Shown here: positions 9,501 through 17,853 of the stretch, piece by piece | How positions within the stretch are numbered: the first letter of the stretch is position 1 | How the letters are laid out: the number at the start of each line of letters is the position of its first letter | Source of the DNA: JADLHS01 sp964539515 | GTDB lineage: Bacteria > Verrucomicrobiota > Verrucomicrobiia > Limisphaerales > JADLHS01 | Direction of reading: 5' to 3' | DNA length: 35,760 bases | NCBI GenBank assembly: GCA_964539515.1 | Contig: CAZIJO010000034.1 | Location: 1 to 35,760 of the forward strand | Program-made: the position numbers and the translations under genes | Notes under the pieces: generated by a model | What the model saw: the letters and a program-made list of their open reading frames with translations, nothing else | The model's database searches: none | What the model was told of the DNA's origin: nothing

Positions 9501-9962
9501 GGGGGCACTTTCGTGTTCCGTTACGCCATCACCAGCGGCGCGGGATTGAGCCGCGAAGACCTGGCGCACTTCGATGCCGACACCCGCACGCCGGTTTTTG
9601 CGTACCCGCATTTGTCATCGTTTTCGGCCGCCATCGCCCAAAGCGGCCGCCCGATGCCGGCCAGCGGCGGCTCGTTCCTCACCCTCGACGCGCCCAATCT
9701 CGAAATTGTGACGCTGAAGGAAGCGGAGGATGGCGACGGTTTTGTCCTGCGCTTCCGGGAGATCGCGGGCCGCAGCGGCGAAGCGACCTTGCGCTTCCCG
9801 GCCTTCCGGGTGCGGGAGGCGCACCTGTGCAACGGCGTCGAGGAGAACAAGCAAAAGCTCCTGGTGAATCAGGACGCGGCCCGCGTGCCCTACAAACCGA
9901 ACGCCTTTATCACGGTCCGCCTGAAAGCCGAGCCGCCCGTCCAAAAGCTGGCGGGGAAGTGA
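6522..9962 (+). CDS. Exported GH38-like glycoside hydrolase (alpha-mannosidase family)
   Basis: A 1146-residue exported enzyme. Residues 1-21 are a signal peptide. Residues about 70-190 resemble the beta-sandwich domain III of family 4 polysaccharide lyases (FKVQVND, then GLGSLAYDAIVFQR), here a probable carbohydrate-binding module. The GH38-like catalytic barrel starts near residue 285. HNDVGYTD (H291, D293) matches the metal-binding HxDxG motif, DAPSHS (D402) occupies the nucleophile position of the DxFGHS motif, and DEHTWGA (625-631) matches the downstream metal/active-site loop. A long beta-rich C-terminus follows, as in mannosidases. Alpha-mannoside hydrolysis is the family activity, but the Pro in place of Phe-Gly before His-Ser and the overall divergence leave the substrate open. 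The gene is coupled to the preceding one by a 4-base overlap. Confidence 0.8.
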   Translation: MNVKSCLLTFCCLPAALCAFAAEPLWTIGKPDGVGIEFAPGGRSALTFTVGKSVVSKDFAGHQDGSVGFDGKVAEKPYAIMFDLAEPVGAHYELALDLIFTTGAPRQFKVQVNDRMGIFPIRVAPKHTMWGEQGNDMLLAQQHLVVPIDGAWLKAMGNQITLIPLGLGSLAYDAIVFQRAESGPDPAPRLEPTIFFRKTGGRLMEICDVVLPFRQRFARGEAKVTLGKQTLTHTFTNAYDFGVLTEPIPVPASLPAGRAQLAVQLDGQLRQAESDFAPARQWRVFVCPKVHNDVGYTDLQPHVNELDNRNSDQVLDILAKYPAYKFNFETAWLVDNFLDCRTGPYRKEFLTHLKQKRLAMNALYLNLMTGVCSGEELYRAMYFTHRLHREQGGNFDFACITDAPSHSWFLPTLFSDVGVKGFSNGANQSRAPILHYSNLNEDSPFYWEGMNGERIFMWYARSYVQLKRLVGPGWGRDVSSVEYLRSSVPQFLVRYGRDDYAPDAVMIYGAYVDNAAIPETGEADTIAAWNKEFEFPKLIVASDADYFSYVEKHFANKLPVHRGDCGAYWEDGVGSTAKATTLNRQTQQILPAGETAAALASIFEPRNRYPAQDFWNAWRNVMFYDEHTWGAHNSVSQPGRQFVERQWEIKESYATRANLDARNLLARANNRLAQTIAVDGSSIIVFNWQNRPRTAPVEVEIGNGEQLVDLADNRVVPMDVFFTRDGWRKIRFVAVNVPPMGYKAYGIRGFKAEAHVPNEAAPGETMENSFYRLTVDKQTGALTSLFDKKANRELADARAPYQLNEYLYVSGGEGSLILNCTFGTAPANLQIETPTAAQIVERVKTPLGQRLVVVAKAKNTPQIRSEYLLYDNLKRVDIVNTIEKTETRAKEAVYFAFPFAAEKPGLEYQIQNGWCRPNEDQMPGACREWFTPQNLVHVSDGNFSVAWSTPDAPLVTLTDINRGKWLSHLPVANGHVYSYALNNYWFTNYRAEQGGTFVFRYAITSGAGLSREDLAHFDADTRTPVFAYPHLSSFSAAIAQSGRPMPASGGSFLTLDAPNLEIVTLKEAEDGDGFVLRFREIAGRSGEATLRFPAFRVREAHLCNGVEENKQKLLVNQDAARVPYKPNAFITVRLKAEPPVQKLAGK

Positions 9963-10104
9963 TTCAGTCGTTGGCGCGTGGCGGGCCGTCCGGAATTTGC
10001 GTGGGGAGGGATTATTCCGCTTCACCGCCTGGCTTGCGGCTGCCCGCCGGCCACGTCCGCACGCTTGCACCGGCGGCGGTTAACTTGCAATCTGCGTCCC
10101 GCCG

Positions 10105-10572
10105 ATGGCTCACATCCATGAAAAAATTGATTTTACCGTCGCGATCTTCGTGGTTCACGAGGAAAAAGTGCTATTGATTCACCATCGCAAGCTCGACAAA
10201 TGGCTGCCTTTGGGCGGGCACATCGAGTTGGATGAGGACCCGGAGCAGGCGGCCCTGCGCGAGGCAAAGGAGGAAAGCGGCCTGGAAGTTGAGTTGCTCG
10301 GCGAGCGACCGCCCACGACCGAGCCCGGCACCCGGGCGCTGATCGCTCCGCGCTTCCTCGACATTCATCGCATCACCGCCACGCACGAGCACATCGGCAT
10401 GATCTACTGGGCAAGGCCGAAAAGCGGCGCAACCACGCTGGCCGTCGAGGAGCATCACGACATCCGCTGGTGTTCGCCGTCTGAACTGGACCAACTCGAG
10501 CCCGCGATGTCGGACGCCGTGAAGTGGTATTGCCGCCAGGCAATCTCGGAAGTCTCGAAGCAAAAGCCCTGA
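10105..10572 (+). CDS. Nudix hydrolase
   Basis: A 155-residue cytosolic Nudix protein. The signature GX5EX7REUXEEXGU is intact at residues 38-60: G38, E44, and REAKEESGL at 52-60. It cleaves a nucleoside-diphosphate-linked substrate using Mg2+ held by the box glutamates. KWLPLGGHIE before the box resembles housecleaning and ADP-ribose-type members, but the preferred substrate cannot be read from the sequence. The start is the ATG in MAHIHEKIDF, with no clear ribosome-binding site. The MFS gene follows after 33 bases on the same strand, so they are probably cotranscribed. Confidence 0.9.
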   Translation: MAHIHEKIDFTVAIFVVHEEKVLLIHHRKLDKWLPLGGHIELDEDPEQAALREAKEESGLEVELLGERPPTTEPGTRALIAPRFLDIHRITATHEHIGMIYWARPKSGATTLAVEEHHDIRWCSPSELDQLEPAMSDAVKWYCRQAISEVSKQKP

Positions 10573-10605
10573 GTTCAGAGTCTTGTTGCCACCGCCCCTC
10601 CCCCG

Positions 10606-11784
10606 ATGACCCAGCGCCCGCTCAAAACCGGCTATTTCGTGCTCGAAGGGCTCAACTCCTTCAGCACGACATTTTATTTCTACTACTTTTACTTTTTCAT
10701 GCAGGCGCGGTTTGGCTTCGGGAACCAGACCAACCTGGCGCTCGCGGCGGGTAATGGTCTGGTTTGCGTGTTCGCGGCCTGGTGGGGCGGCAAGTTTGCG
10801 CAGCGGGCCGGTTACTTCACCGCGCTCAAGCTGGGGTTTACGATCATGATCGGAGCATTGACCGCCGCGCTGTTTTTGGCATCCGCCGCCGGCCAGATTG
10901 CCATGATGCTGGTGACCGCCATCGGCATGTGTTTCACCTGGCCGACGCTGGAAGCCCTCGTGTGCGAAGGCGAATCCCCCGCCGGATTGCAACGGATGGT
11001 TGGCATTTACAACATCGTCTGGTCCGGGACCGGCGCCCTGGCTTATTTCGTCGGCGGCGCGGTGCTCGATCGCCTGGGCCTCGCGAGTCTGCACGGCGTA
11101 CCGCTGGCCATGTTGATTCTGCAGCTCCTCCTGACCCTCTGGCTCGGCGCGCAAGCCCGGGCTCAGCCGCTCTGCCCTGCCGCCCCCGAAACGTCCGGGC
11201 CGGTGGAAATGAACCCGCGCCCGATCGCCCGCGTCCGCGGGTTCCTCCGGATGGCGTGGCTGGCCAATCCCTTTGCCTACATCGCCGTCAATACCCTCGT
11301 GGCGGTCATGCCCGGGATCGCTCAACGGCTGGGCCTCTCCACAACCGCGGCCGGCTATTGTTGTTCCCTGTGGTGTTTCGCCCGGCTGGGGGCGTTCTTC
11401 GGTCTGTGGTTCTGGTCGGGCTGGCATTACAAGTTTCGATGGCTGCTGTCGGCGTATCTCGCCCTCATCGTATCGTTTGTCGTGATTCTCACGGCGCCGA
11501 GCCTCAGCGTCATCGTCCTGGCACAACTGCTCTTTGGAATGGCCATTGGATTACTCTACTATTCCTCGCTCTTTTACTCGATGGATGTTGGCGAAACCAA
11601 AGGCGAACACGGTGGCATCCATGAGGCGGCGATCGGGCTGGGCAATTTCGTCGGGCCCGCGGTGGGGGCCGCCTCCCTGCATTTTCTTCCGCAATACACC
11701 AACAGTGGCGCGGTGGCGGTCAGCGTGGTGTTGCTCGGCGGATTGGGCGCGATTGCGTGGTTGCGGTGGTCGGGAGAACGTTAA
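10606..11784 (+). CDS. MFS transporter
   Basis: A 392-residue inner-membrane permease with about 12 predicted helices split by a central cytoplasmic loop (residues about 185-215, with ETSGPVEMNPRPIARVRGFLR). This is the usual MFS 6+6 layout and length. The first helix is rich in Phe and Tyr (FYFYYFYFFMQ). The signature loop after helix 2 is weak. The substrate is unknown; sugars or small metabolites are the safest guess. It follows the Nudix gene by 33 bases. The gap to fabI (11785-12016, about 230 bases) shows no gene or clear signal. Confidence 0.8.
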   Translation: MTQRPLKTGYFVLEGLNSFSTTFYFYYFYFFMQARFGFGNQTNLALAAGNGLVCVFAAWWGGKFAQRAGYFTALKLGFTIMIGALTAALFLASAAGQIAMMLVTAIGMCFTWPTLEALVCEGESPAGLQRMVGIYNIVWSGTGALAYFVGGAVLDRLGLASLHGVPLAMLILQLLLTLWLGAQARAQPLCPAAPETSGPVEMNPRPIARVRGFLRMAWLANPFAYIAVNTLVAVMPGIAQRLGLSTTAAGYCCSLWCFARLGAFFGLWFWSGWHYKFRWLLSAYLALIVSFVVILTAPSLSVIVLAQLLFGMAIGLLYYSSLFYSMDVGETKGEHGGIHEAAIGLGNFVGPAVGAASLHFLPQYTNSGAVAVSVVLLGGLGAIAWLRWSGER

Positions 11785-12016
11785 TGCCGGTCCATGGCTG
11801 GCCGCGGCGGTCGCGGGTCACCAACCGGCCCGCCGTTGATCACCTTCACCGTTCGGGACGCGTCCGCCCGGAGCGACACGCAAGCAGGGGCTTGAATCCG
11901 GCAGCTGCGCTGGCTGGCGTTTGGTGCGGCAGGGCTTTCTGTCGGCGGTTTTGCAGACTTGCCTGCGTGCCGCCGTCTCCCGCAAGCTGTCCGGGCTAAA
12001 AACCAAAAGCACAACC

Positions 12017-12787
12017 ATGTCATTACTCTCCGGCAAACTCGGGATTATCTTTGGGGTCGCGAATAAACGGTCCATCGCCTGGGCGATTGCGCAGGCCTGG
12101 CACAAGCAAGGCGCCCGGCTCGCCTTCACTTATCAAGGGGAACGACTCAAGGAGAATGTGGAAGAACTGGCGGGCACCTTCGGGAGTGACACGCTGCTGA
12201 TGCCGTGCGACGTCACCAAGGACGAAGACATCGCCCGCGTCTTCAAAACCGTCGGGGAGAAATTCGGCAAACTGCATCTCCTGCTCCATTCGGTGGCCTT
12301 CGCCCCCAAGGAGGCGCTCGAAGGCGAGTTTGTGAACACGAGCCGCGAGGCGTATCGCATTGCGCACGACATCAGCGCGTATTCCCTCGTGGCGCTTGCC
12401 CGGGGGGCGGCGCCCTTGATGACCGAAGGGGGCAGCATCATTGCCATGAGTTATTACGGCGCGGAGAAGGTGGTGCCGCACTACAATGTCATGGGCGTGG
12501 CCAAGGCCTCCCTCGAAGCCAGCACGCGCTATCTCGCCTACGATCTCGGTCCGAAGAAAATCCGGGTCAATTGCATCAGCGCCGGGCCGGTCAACACCCT
12601 GGCCGCCCGGGGGATTGCCGGATTTACCGAGATGCTGAAACATTACGAGGCCCATTCCCCGCTCAAACGGAACGTGGTGCCCGACGAACTCGGCGCCACC
12701 GGCGTCTTCCTCGCCAGCGATGGCGCGGCCGCCATCACCGGCCAGGTCATCTACGTGGACGGAGGCTATCAGATCATGGGGATGTAG
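12017..12787 (+). CDS. fabI: Enoyl-[acyl-carrier-protein] reductase (NADH), FabI
   Basis: A 256-residue cytosolic short-chain dehydrogenase of the FabI class, which reduces the trans-2-enoyl-ACP double bond in the last step of each fatty-acid elongation cycle. The N-terminal GVANKRSIAWAIA is the FabI variant of the NAD-binding loop (residues 13-25). The catalytic Tyr and Lys occur in the FabI spacing of six residues, Y156 to K163 (YNVMGVAK). CISAGPVNTLAARGI and a C-terminal YVDGGYQIMGM are diagnostic. Length is normal. The ATG at 12017 is chosen because the conserved N-terminus begins there. The gene is monocistronic and convergent with the zincin gene, six bases beyond its stop. Confidence 0.95.
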   Translation: MSLLSGKLGIIFGVANKRSIAWAIAQAWHKQGARLAFTYQGERLKENVEELAGTFGSDTLLMPCDVTKDEDIARVFKTVGEKFGKLHLLLHSVAFAPKEALEGEFVNTSREAYRIAHDISAYSLVALARGAAPLMTEGGSIIAMSYYGAEKVVPHYNVMGVAKASLEASTRYLAYDLGPKKIRVNCISAGPVNTLAARGIAGFTEMLKHYEAHSPLKRNVVPDELGATGVFLASDGAAAITGQVIYVDGGYQIMGM

Positions 12788-12793
12788 CGGCGG

Positions 12794-13171
12794 CTAATCC
12801 AGTCCCCGCTCGGTCAGTTCATCCTCGTCCAACCCGAGGTAGTGGCCGAGCTCGTGGAGATACGTGGTGCGGACTTCGTCCCGAAATAGTTCCTCATCCC
12901 CTTCGGCGAAGTCCCAGAGGTTCTCAAGGAAAAGGATGATCTGGGGCGGAAGCGGCGAGGCGCTGAGTTCCTCCTCGCCAAAGGCCGGGCCGGTGAAGAG
13001 TCCAAGGGTATCCGCCTCGATGCCGTCAGCTTGGAGGGCCGCATTCGGGACGCGTTCACAGGTGACGGGCAGGGGTTGCGCCCGGGCGCGCAATGGCTCG
13101 GGCAAAGCCGCCAGGGTGGCCGCGACCTCGGCCCGGGCGAGCTGGTTCAAATGTTCCCAAGGGATATGCAT
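12794..13171 (-). CDS. Minimal zincin metallopeptidase (MMP37/DUF1025-like)
   Basis: A 125-residue protein of the small zincin family. The zinc motif HELGHYLGLDEDEL (H106, E107, H110) sits at the very C-terminus, as usual for this family. ENLWDFAEGDEELFRDEVRTTYLHE before it is also typical. The ATG at 13171 (MHIPWEHL) is preferred over an in-frame one 81 bases upstream because members start close to this point. The family is predicted to be a metal-dependent peptidase of unknown substrate, and there is no signal peptide, so it is probably cytosolic. It lies just downstream of the DUF1080 gene on the same strand with a short gap and is convergent with fabI. Confidence 0.8.
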   Translation of the reverse strand: MHIPWEHLNQLARAEVAATLAALPEPLRARAQPLPVTCERVPNAALQADGIEADTLGLFTGPAFGEEELSASPLPPQIILFLENLWDFAEGDEELFRDEVRTTYLHELGHYLGLDEDELTERGLD

Positions 13172-13209
13172 GCAACCGGTTGGTCCATCGTCACCCGCGC
13201 CAAGTTGTG

Positions 13210-14652
13210 CTATCGCGCCGGCAATTCCCGCACGTGGAGGTTTTTGAACCAAACCGGGGTCTGGTGCGCCTGGAGTTCAATGGGGCCGATCGGAAAGAGC
13301 GCCAGGTCGCGCTGCCAATAATTCTCGAGCACGGTATTGTTGACCACGAGTTCGTCGTTCAGAAAAACATGGACTCTGTCGCCGACCAGGATGATGCGCA
13401 TGCGATTCCACTCCCCGACGGGTTTGTCTGCCACGCGCAACGGCCGGGCGGCATTGGTCTGGTTGTTGAACAGGCCGCCGGAGCCAACGGCAGTGCCGGC
13501 TTTGGCCGGTGCCGTGAACGGATCCCAGATTTGCACCTGGGGCGTGCCGCGCAGATAAAAACCGCTGTCACTGTGCGGCGCGATCTTCCAGTCCGCGACC
13601 AGTTCAAAATTGGCATAGTCTTTCGCCGTGCACAGATTATCGAAGTTCGTCCCCCGATAAACCAGGGCGCCGTCCTCGACCCGCCAGTTGGCGTGCATGA
13701 GTTCGTTCGCCTGGGCCTGTTTGGCGGCGAGTTCCGCCGGCTTCATGGTGGCGCGCTGTTTCGGATCGGCGACCAGGCCTTTCCAACCGGTGAGATCCTC
13801 CCCGTTGAACAACGGGGTGAAACCCTCGGGCCGCGTGTGGGCGTTCTTGGGGCGCGGCAGTGCCTTCAGGCGGATTTGCCGAAACTCCACGTAGTCATTT
13901 TGGCCCAGCAGTCCAATGTGGCCGCTCTCCCGGAAAAGGCCGGGATGCTTTGCGATCGTGAACGGATCGGACACAGTGTTGAGATTCGCCTCCAGAATCG
14001 TGATGTCGTTCACGACCACCTTGAGGTGCCGGCCCCGGGCGGTGATCTCTTCCGTGTTCCACTCGCCGGGCGGCCGGAGCGCGCCTTTCCGGGCGGGGAG
14101 AACGTCGTAGATTGAGCCGTGAAACTGCTCCGGCTGGAGTCTGCCCGCCTGGCCGCGTTCGGCCCCGACCTCATCGAGGATCTGAACTTCCATGCCGAGG
14201 GATGCCGGATCCCCCTCCAGCGGGGATCGAATGCCGATGCCGCTGTTGGCCCCATCCTCCAGTTTGAATTCAAAGCGCAGGATGAAGTCTTCAAATTCCT
14301 GCTCGGTGAACAGATTTCCCCCGCCCCCGCGGGCGCAATAAATCACGCCATTGGTGACGCCAAAGCCGTCACCCCGCCGGCCGACGAGGGTCCAGCCGTT
14401 GAGCGTTTGTCCGTCGAACAAGCTGGTGAAGCCCGTCTCCCGCGGGGCGGCATCGGCGGGCGGGGGGCTATTGTCCGTCTGCCGGGGCGAACTGGCAGGC
14501 GACGGCGGGGGCACTTCGGCTTGTCGCGGCGACGCGAGGATCAGCGGGGCCGGCCGGGAAGTGCAACTGGCGAGCAGGGCGACCATCCCCAGCGCGAACA
14601 GTACTCGCGGGCGGGGACCGCAGAGATCGCGAAACGAGTACTTCGATTTCAT
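13210..14652 (-). CDS. Lipoprotein with two DUF1080 (3-keto-disaccharide hydrolase) domains
   Basis: A 480-residue lipoprotein. A signal sequence ends in the lipobox LLASC with the lipidated Cys at 30, followed by a Pro/Ser-rich linker to about residue 72. Two DUF1080 domains are in tandem: residues about 73-265 (FTSLFDGQTLNGW, then SGIGIRSP) and about 285-478 (FTPLFNGEDLTGW, then SDSGFYLRG). Each repeats the family's FxxLFxGxxLxGW opening and its GEWN strand, in GEWNTEEIT and GEWNRMRII. DUF1080 proteins have been linked to hydrolysis of 3-keto-disaccharides and act at the cell surface. The Gfo/Idh/MocA protein at 23001 might belong to the same kind of pathway. The two-domain form probably arose by internal duplication. 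Confidence 0.85.
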   Translation of the reverse strand: MKSKYSFRDLCGPRPRVLFALGMVALLASCTSRPAPLILASPRQAEVPPPSPASSPRQTDNSPPPADAAPRETGFTSLFDGQTLNGWTLVGRRGDGFGVTNGVIYCARGGGGNLFTEQEFEDFILRFEFKLEDGANSGIGIRSPLEGDPASLGMEVQILDEVGAERGQAGRLQPEQFHGSIYDVLPARKGALRPPGEWNTEEITARGRHLKVVVNDITILEANLNTVSDPFTIAKHPGLFRESGHIGLLGQNDYVEFRQIRLKALPRPKNAHTRPEGFTPLFNGEDLTGWKGLVADPKQRATMKPAELAAKQAQANELMHANWRVEDGALVYRGTNFDNLCTAKDYANFELVADWKIAPHSDSGFYLRGTPQVQIWDPFTAPAKAGTAVGSGGLFNNQTNAARPLRVADKPVGEWNRMRIILVGDRVHVFLNDELVVNNTVLENYWQRDLALFPIGPIELQAHQTPVWFKNLHVRELPAR

Positions 14653-14781
14653 GGCTGACGCTGCGAAACGCCGGAAAGAGCCTTTGTAAAAAAACGCAAG
14701 CTGTCAAGCGACCATTGTCCGCTGGCGAATTCCCGTTGCGTGCCCGTTGGTCGCGCCGTAGTCTCCCCGCGCGATCATTCC

Positions 14782-16203
14782 ATGAAGCGCACGTCGTCAG
14801 ACAGGAAAACCAAGTCCGCTGTCCCGGGCGCCAAGCGTCCGCACCGGCGCCGCGCGGCGATTGCCAAACCACCCTCCGCCTCGACCAAGCGCAAACGCAA
14901 GCCGGCCGCGGAAACAGTGATGCCGGCCAAACCGGCCACGCGGACAAAGCGCCAGCCCGTCACCCAAAGGAAACCGGTTGCCAAGCGCAAGGCCCGCCGA
15001 AGCCTTACCCCACCAAAACAAACCGCATCGTCAAATCGAAGGACCGCAGTCAAAGCATCCTCCGGGCGGCGGCGCCGGGTCAAAATTCCTGCCTACCTGC
15101 TCGAAGGCGACGTGCCGGCAGCGACCACGGTGGCCGGTCCCGGTGAAAAATTCGCCCTTGGCCCCGAGTCGCCCGCCGTGCATTTCGCCGCCGAAGCCGC
15201 CCATTTGCCCGAAGCTTATGGCACCGGTCGCCTGCACGTCACCGCACGCGACCCGCACTGGCTTTACGCCCACTGGGATATTGCGCCGCGGGAACAGTTT
15301 CGTCACAACGCGCGCTCGGTGGACCGGCATTTGATCCTGCGAATCCGCGAGGACGGAGGGGACAAGCCGCCGGTTGCGGAAATTCATGTGCATCCCGAGT
15401 CGCGGCATTGGTTCGCCCACGTCGAACGCGCCGAAACCGTTTATGTCACCGAGCTGGGCTATTACCAATCCGGCCGCCAATGGAAAAGCCTTGCTCTTTC
15501 CGCCCCGACGAAAACCCCGGCCGACCGGATATCCACCGATGCCACGGTGGAGTTCGCCACGATCCCGCTCGAGGTGCCGTTCGAGACCATGCTCCGACAA
15601 CTGCAGGAGGGAGCGCCGGAAAAACTCTCCCTGGCGCGCGCCATGGACCAAGTGCGCGTGCGGCGGACGACATTGCCGATTCCGCCGACGGCCCTTCCGG
15701 CGTGGACCCCGGGACAGGAACAGGCGCTCGCCGACTTCCTCACCCGGTATCAGGCGACAGCCAGCGCGCCCAGTTCTCACGAGGTCAGCGAACTCGGCGG
15801 CGAAGCAGTGGGTGGCGACCTGGCCAGCCTTCCAACGGCTGAGTTAGAAGGGTCCTCGTTTTTTGGAGGGGCGGACTTGTCGAGTCCGTTCGGCGGCGAA
15901 CCATCCGCCGGAAAGGAATTCTGGCTCCATGTGAACGCCGAGTTGATTATTTACGGCGCCACCCAACCCGATGCGAAGGTGACGCTGGCGGGAAAGAAAA
16001 TCGCGCTGCGGCCAGATGGATCCTTCGGCTTCCGCTACGCCCTGCCGGATGGTCAATACACGCTCCCCATCGTTGCCGTGTCCGCCGACGACACCGATGG
16101 CCGCGCGGCGGAGTTGAAGTTCACGCGGACGACGGAGTCGGTCGGCCCCGTGGGGGCGACGCCTCCGGACCCGGCCCTGCTGCCGCCTCCGCAAAATGGT
16201 TGA
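14782..16203 (+). CDS. DUF4912 protein with Lys/Arg-rich N-terminus
   Basis: From the ATG at 14782 this is a 473-residue cytosolic protein. Residues 1-110 are extremely basic and low-complexity (runs of KRK, RRR, KPA), histone-like. Residues about 135-260 carry the DUF4912 domain (LHVTARDPHWLYAHWDI is its hallmark, with YVTELGYY later). Residues about 375-450 form a small beta domain (LIIYGATQPDAKVTLAG, RPDGSFGFRYALPDG). DUF4912 genes commonly precede GH57 branching-enzyme genes, as here with a 75-base gap, which suggests a partner role in glycogen or alpha-glucan metabolism. The basic tail may bind polyanions or nucleic acid. A Ser/Gly-rich linker near 365 coincides with a palindrome in the DNA (15872-15888). 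Confidence 0.8.
   Translation: MKRTSSDRKTKSAVPGAKRPHRRRAAIAKPPSASTKRKRKPAAETVMPAKPATRTKRQPVTQRKPVAKRKARRSLTPPKQTASSNRRTAVKASSGRRRRVKIPAYLLEGDVPAATTVAGPGEKFALGPESPAVHFAAEAAHLPEAYGTGRLHVTARDPHWLYAHWDIAPREQFRHNARSVDRHLILRIREDGGDKPPVAEIHVHPESRHWFAHVERAETVYVTELGYYQSGRQWKSLALSAPTKTPADRISTDATVEFATIPLEVPFETMLRQLQEGAPEKLSLARAMDQVRVRRTTLPIPPTALPAWTPGQEQALADFLTRYQATASAPSSHEVSELGGEAVGGDLASLPTAELEGSSFFGGADLSSPFGGEPSAGKEFWLHVNAELIIYGATQPDAKVTLAGKKIALRPDGSFGFRYALPDGQYTLPIVAVSADDTDGRAAELKFTRTTESVGPVGATPPDPALLPPPQNG
15872..15888. repeat. Short palindrome inside the DUF4912 linker
   Basis: CGGACT at 15872-15877 and AGTCCG at 15883-15888 pair perfectly around a five-base loop. The hairpin lies in frame within the low-complexity linker (SSFFGGADLSSPFGGE). 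It resembles the half-palindromes of the dispersed repeat at 24175-24247 and may be a relic of a related element, but it is short. Confidence 0.35.
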
Positions 16204-16278
16204 CGCGTCGCCACCCAACCGGTCGCCTGCGTTGCCGGCGGGGTTTTTCATTCTCAGGTTCTAACTCGCCGATCCTCC

Positions 16279-17853
16279 ATGCCCGGTTACCTCGCCCTTA
16301 TTCTGCACGCGCATCTGCCGTTTGTGCGGCATCCCGAACACGAGCGGTTTCTGGAGGAAAGCTGGCTGTTTGAGGCCATCACCGAAACCTACCTGCCGCT
16401 CCTCGGCCTGATGAACGGCTGGCAGCGCGACGGCATGGCCGCGCGGTTCGCGCTCACCCTCTCGCCCACCCTCTGCGCCATGTTGCGCGATCCGCTGCTC
16501 CAAGATCGGTACCGTCGCCATCTCCAAGGCGCGATTGACCTGGCGGAAAAGGAACTTCATCGGACGCACTGGGAACCCGCCTTCCAGGAACTGGCAAAGC
16601 TTTATCACCAGCGGCTCACGGCAACGCGCGAGGCCTACGTCGCCATCGGCGGGGATGTGGTGGGGGCCTTCCGTCGGTTTCAGGACCTCGGCCAGCTGGA
16701 GATCATCACCACGGCGGCCACCCATGCCTTGCTGCCGCTCCTGGCCGGCCATCCGCCGTCCGTGCGCGCGCAAATTCTCATCGCCCGCGATCATTACCGC
16801 GAATGTTTCGGCTGCGACCCGCGCGGCATCTGGCTGCCGGAATGCGCCTACTTCGAAGGCGTGGAGGCCATTCTTTTGGAAGCGAATCTCCGCTGGTTCA
16901 CCGTGGATGCGCATGGGCTGCTCCACGCCAAACCGCGTCCGCGCTATGGCGTGTTCGCGCCGGTCTTCACGCCCAACGGCATCGCCGCCTTTGGGCGCGA
17001 TCTCGAATCCTCGCGCCAGGTGTGGAGCCGCACGGAAGGTTATCCCGGCGACGCCCGCTACCGCGATTTCTACCGCGACGTCGGATTCGATCTGGATTTT
17101 GATTACGTCCGGCCGCACCTGCCATCGCCGGACCATCGCGGCTTCACCGGCCTCAAATACTACCGCATCACCGGGGGCACCGGGGAGAAGCAGATTTATG
17201 AGCGCCGCGCTGCCCTACGGGCGGCGGACGAACACGCCGGGCATTTTCTCAAGGCGCGGATGGAGCAAATCCGGGAACTCGCCGGTCTCCTGGACCGGCC
17301 GCCGCTGGTGGTCGCGCCGTACGACGCGGAGTTGTTCGGGCATTGGTGGTATGAAGGTCCGGAGTTCCTGGATTTTTTCGTCCGCAAGGCGTGCTACGAC
17401 CAGAAGGATTTTGAACTGATCACGCCCGAACAGTATCTCCGCCGCCACCCGACGAACCAGATCGTCGCGCCCAGTCCGTCGAGCTGGGGGGAGGAGGGCC
17501 ACTGGCGCGTGTGGCTGAACGAAAAGAATGAGTGGATTTACCCGCATTTGCAGGTCGCCCAGGAACGCATGACGGAATTGGTGAAGCGCTTTGCCGAGCC
17601 CACCGCGCGGGAAGGTCGCGCGCTCAAACAGGCCGCCCGCGAACTCCTCCTCGCACAGGCCAGCGACTGGCCGTTCATCCTGCGCACCAACACCAGCCCT
17701 GATTACGCCCGCAAGCGGGTCAAAGGCCACCTCCTGCGCTTTACGTCGCTCCACCACCAGCTCACCATTGGCAACATCGATGAGGCGGCGCTCAGCAAGC
17801 TCGAACTCAGCGACAATCTTTTCCCGGAAATAAACGTGGGCTATTGGGCCTGA
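16279..17853 (+). CDS. GH57 family 1,4-alpha-glucan branching enzyme
   Basis: A 524-residue cytosolic GH57 enzyme with the DUF1957 C-terminal domain typical of branching enzymes. The conserved regions in order are HAHLPFVR at residues 10-17, GIWLPECAY with the catalytic nucleophile E188, APYDAELFGHWWYEGP with the acid/base D349, and the branching-enzyme region SSWGEEGHWRVWLN near 400. It transfers alpha-1,4-glucan segments to form alpha-1,6 branches, probably in glycogen synthesis. Length matches the roughly 520-residue bacterial enzymes. It follows the DUF4912 gene, a conserved pairing, and a hairpin follows its stop. Confidence 0.92.
   Translation: MPGYLALILHAHLPFVRHPEHERFLEESWLFEAITETYLPLLGLMNGWQRDGMAARFALTLSPTLCAMLRDPLLQDRYRRHLQGAIDLAEKELHRTHWEPAFQELAKLYHQRLTATREAYVAIGGDVVGAFRRFQDLGQLEIITTAATHALLPLLAGHPPSVRAQILIARDHYRECFGCDPRGIWLPECAYFEGVEAILLEANLRWFTVDAHGLLHAKPRPRYGVFAPVFTPNGIAAFGRDLESSRQVWSRTEGYPGDARYRDFYRDVGFDLDFDYVRPHLPSPDHRGFTGLKYYRITGGTGEKQIYERRAALRAADEHAGHFLKARMEQIRELAGLLDRPPLVVAPYDAELFGHWWYEGPEFLDFFVRKACYDQKDFELITPEQYLRRHPTNQIVAPSPSSWGEEGHWRVWLNEKNEWIYPHLQVAQERMTELVKRFAEPTAREGRALKQAARELLLAQASDWPFILRTNTSPDYARKRVKGHLLRFTSLHHQLTIGNIDEAALSKLELSDNLFPEINVGYWA

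Noticed and set aside
6453..9611. 1052-codon open frame antisense to the GH38-like gene
   Set aside because: It lacks domain-like segments and is rich in His, Arg, Gly and Val, as expected for the complement of a GC-rich coding sequence. The plus-strand frame has a signal peptide and catalytic motifs.
11785..12016. Possible promoter or FapR/FadR-like operator upstream of fabI
   Set aside because: No clear palindrome or -35/-10 pair could be identified by eye.
16226..16250. GC-rich stretch followed by five T residues after the DUF4912 gene
   Set aside because: I could not form a convincing stem, and the following GH57 gene is probably cotranscribed.
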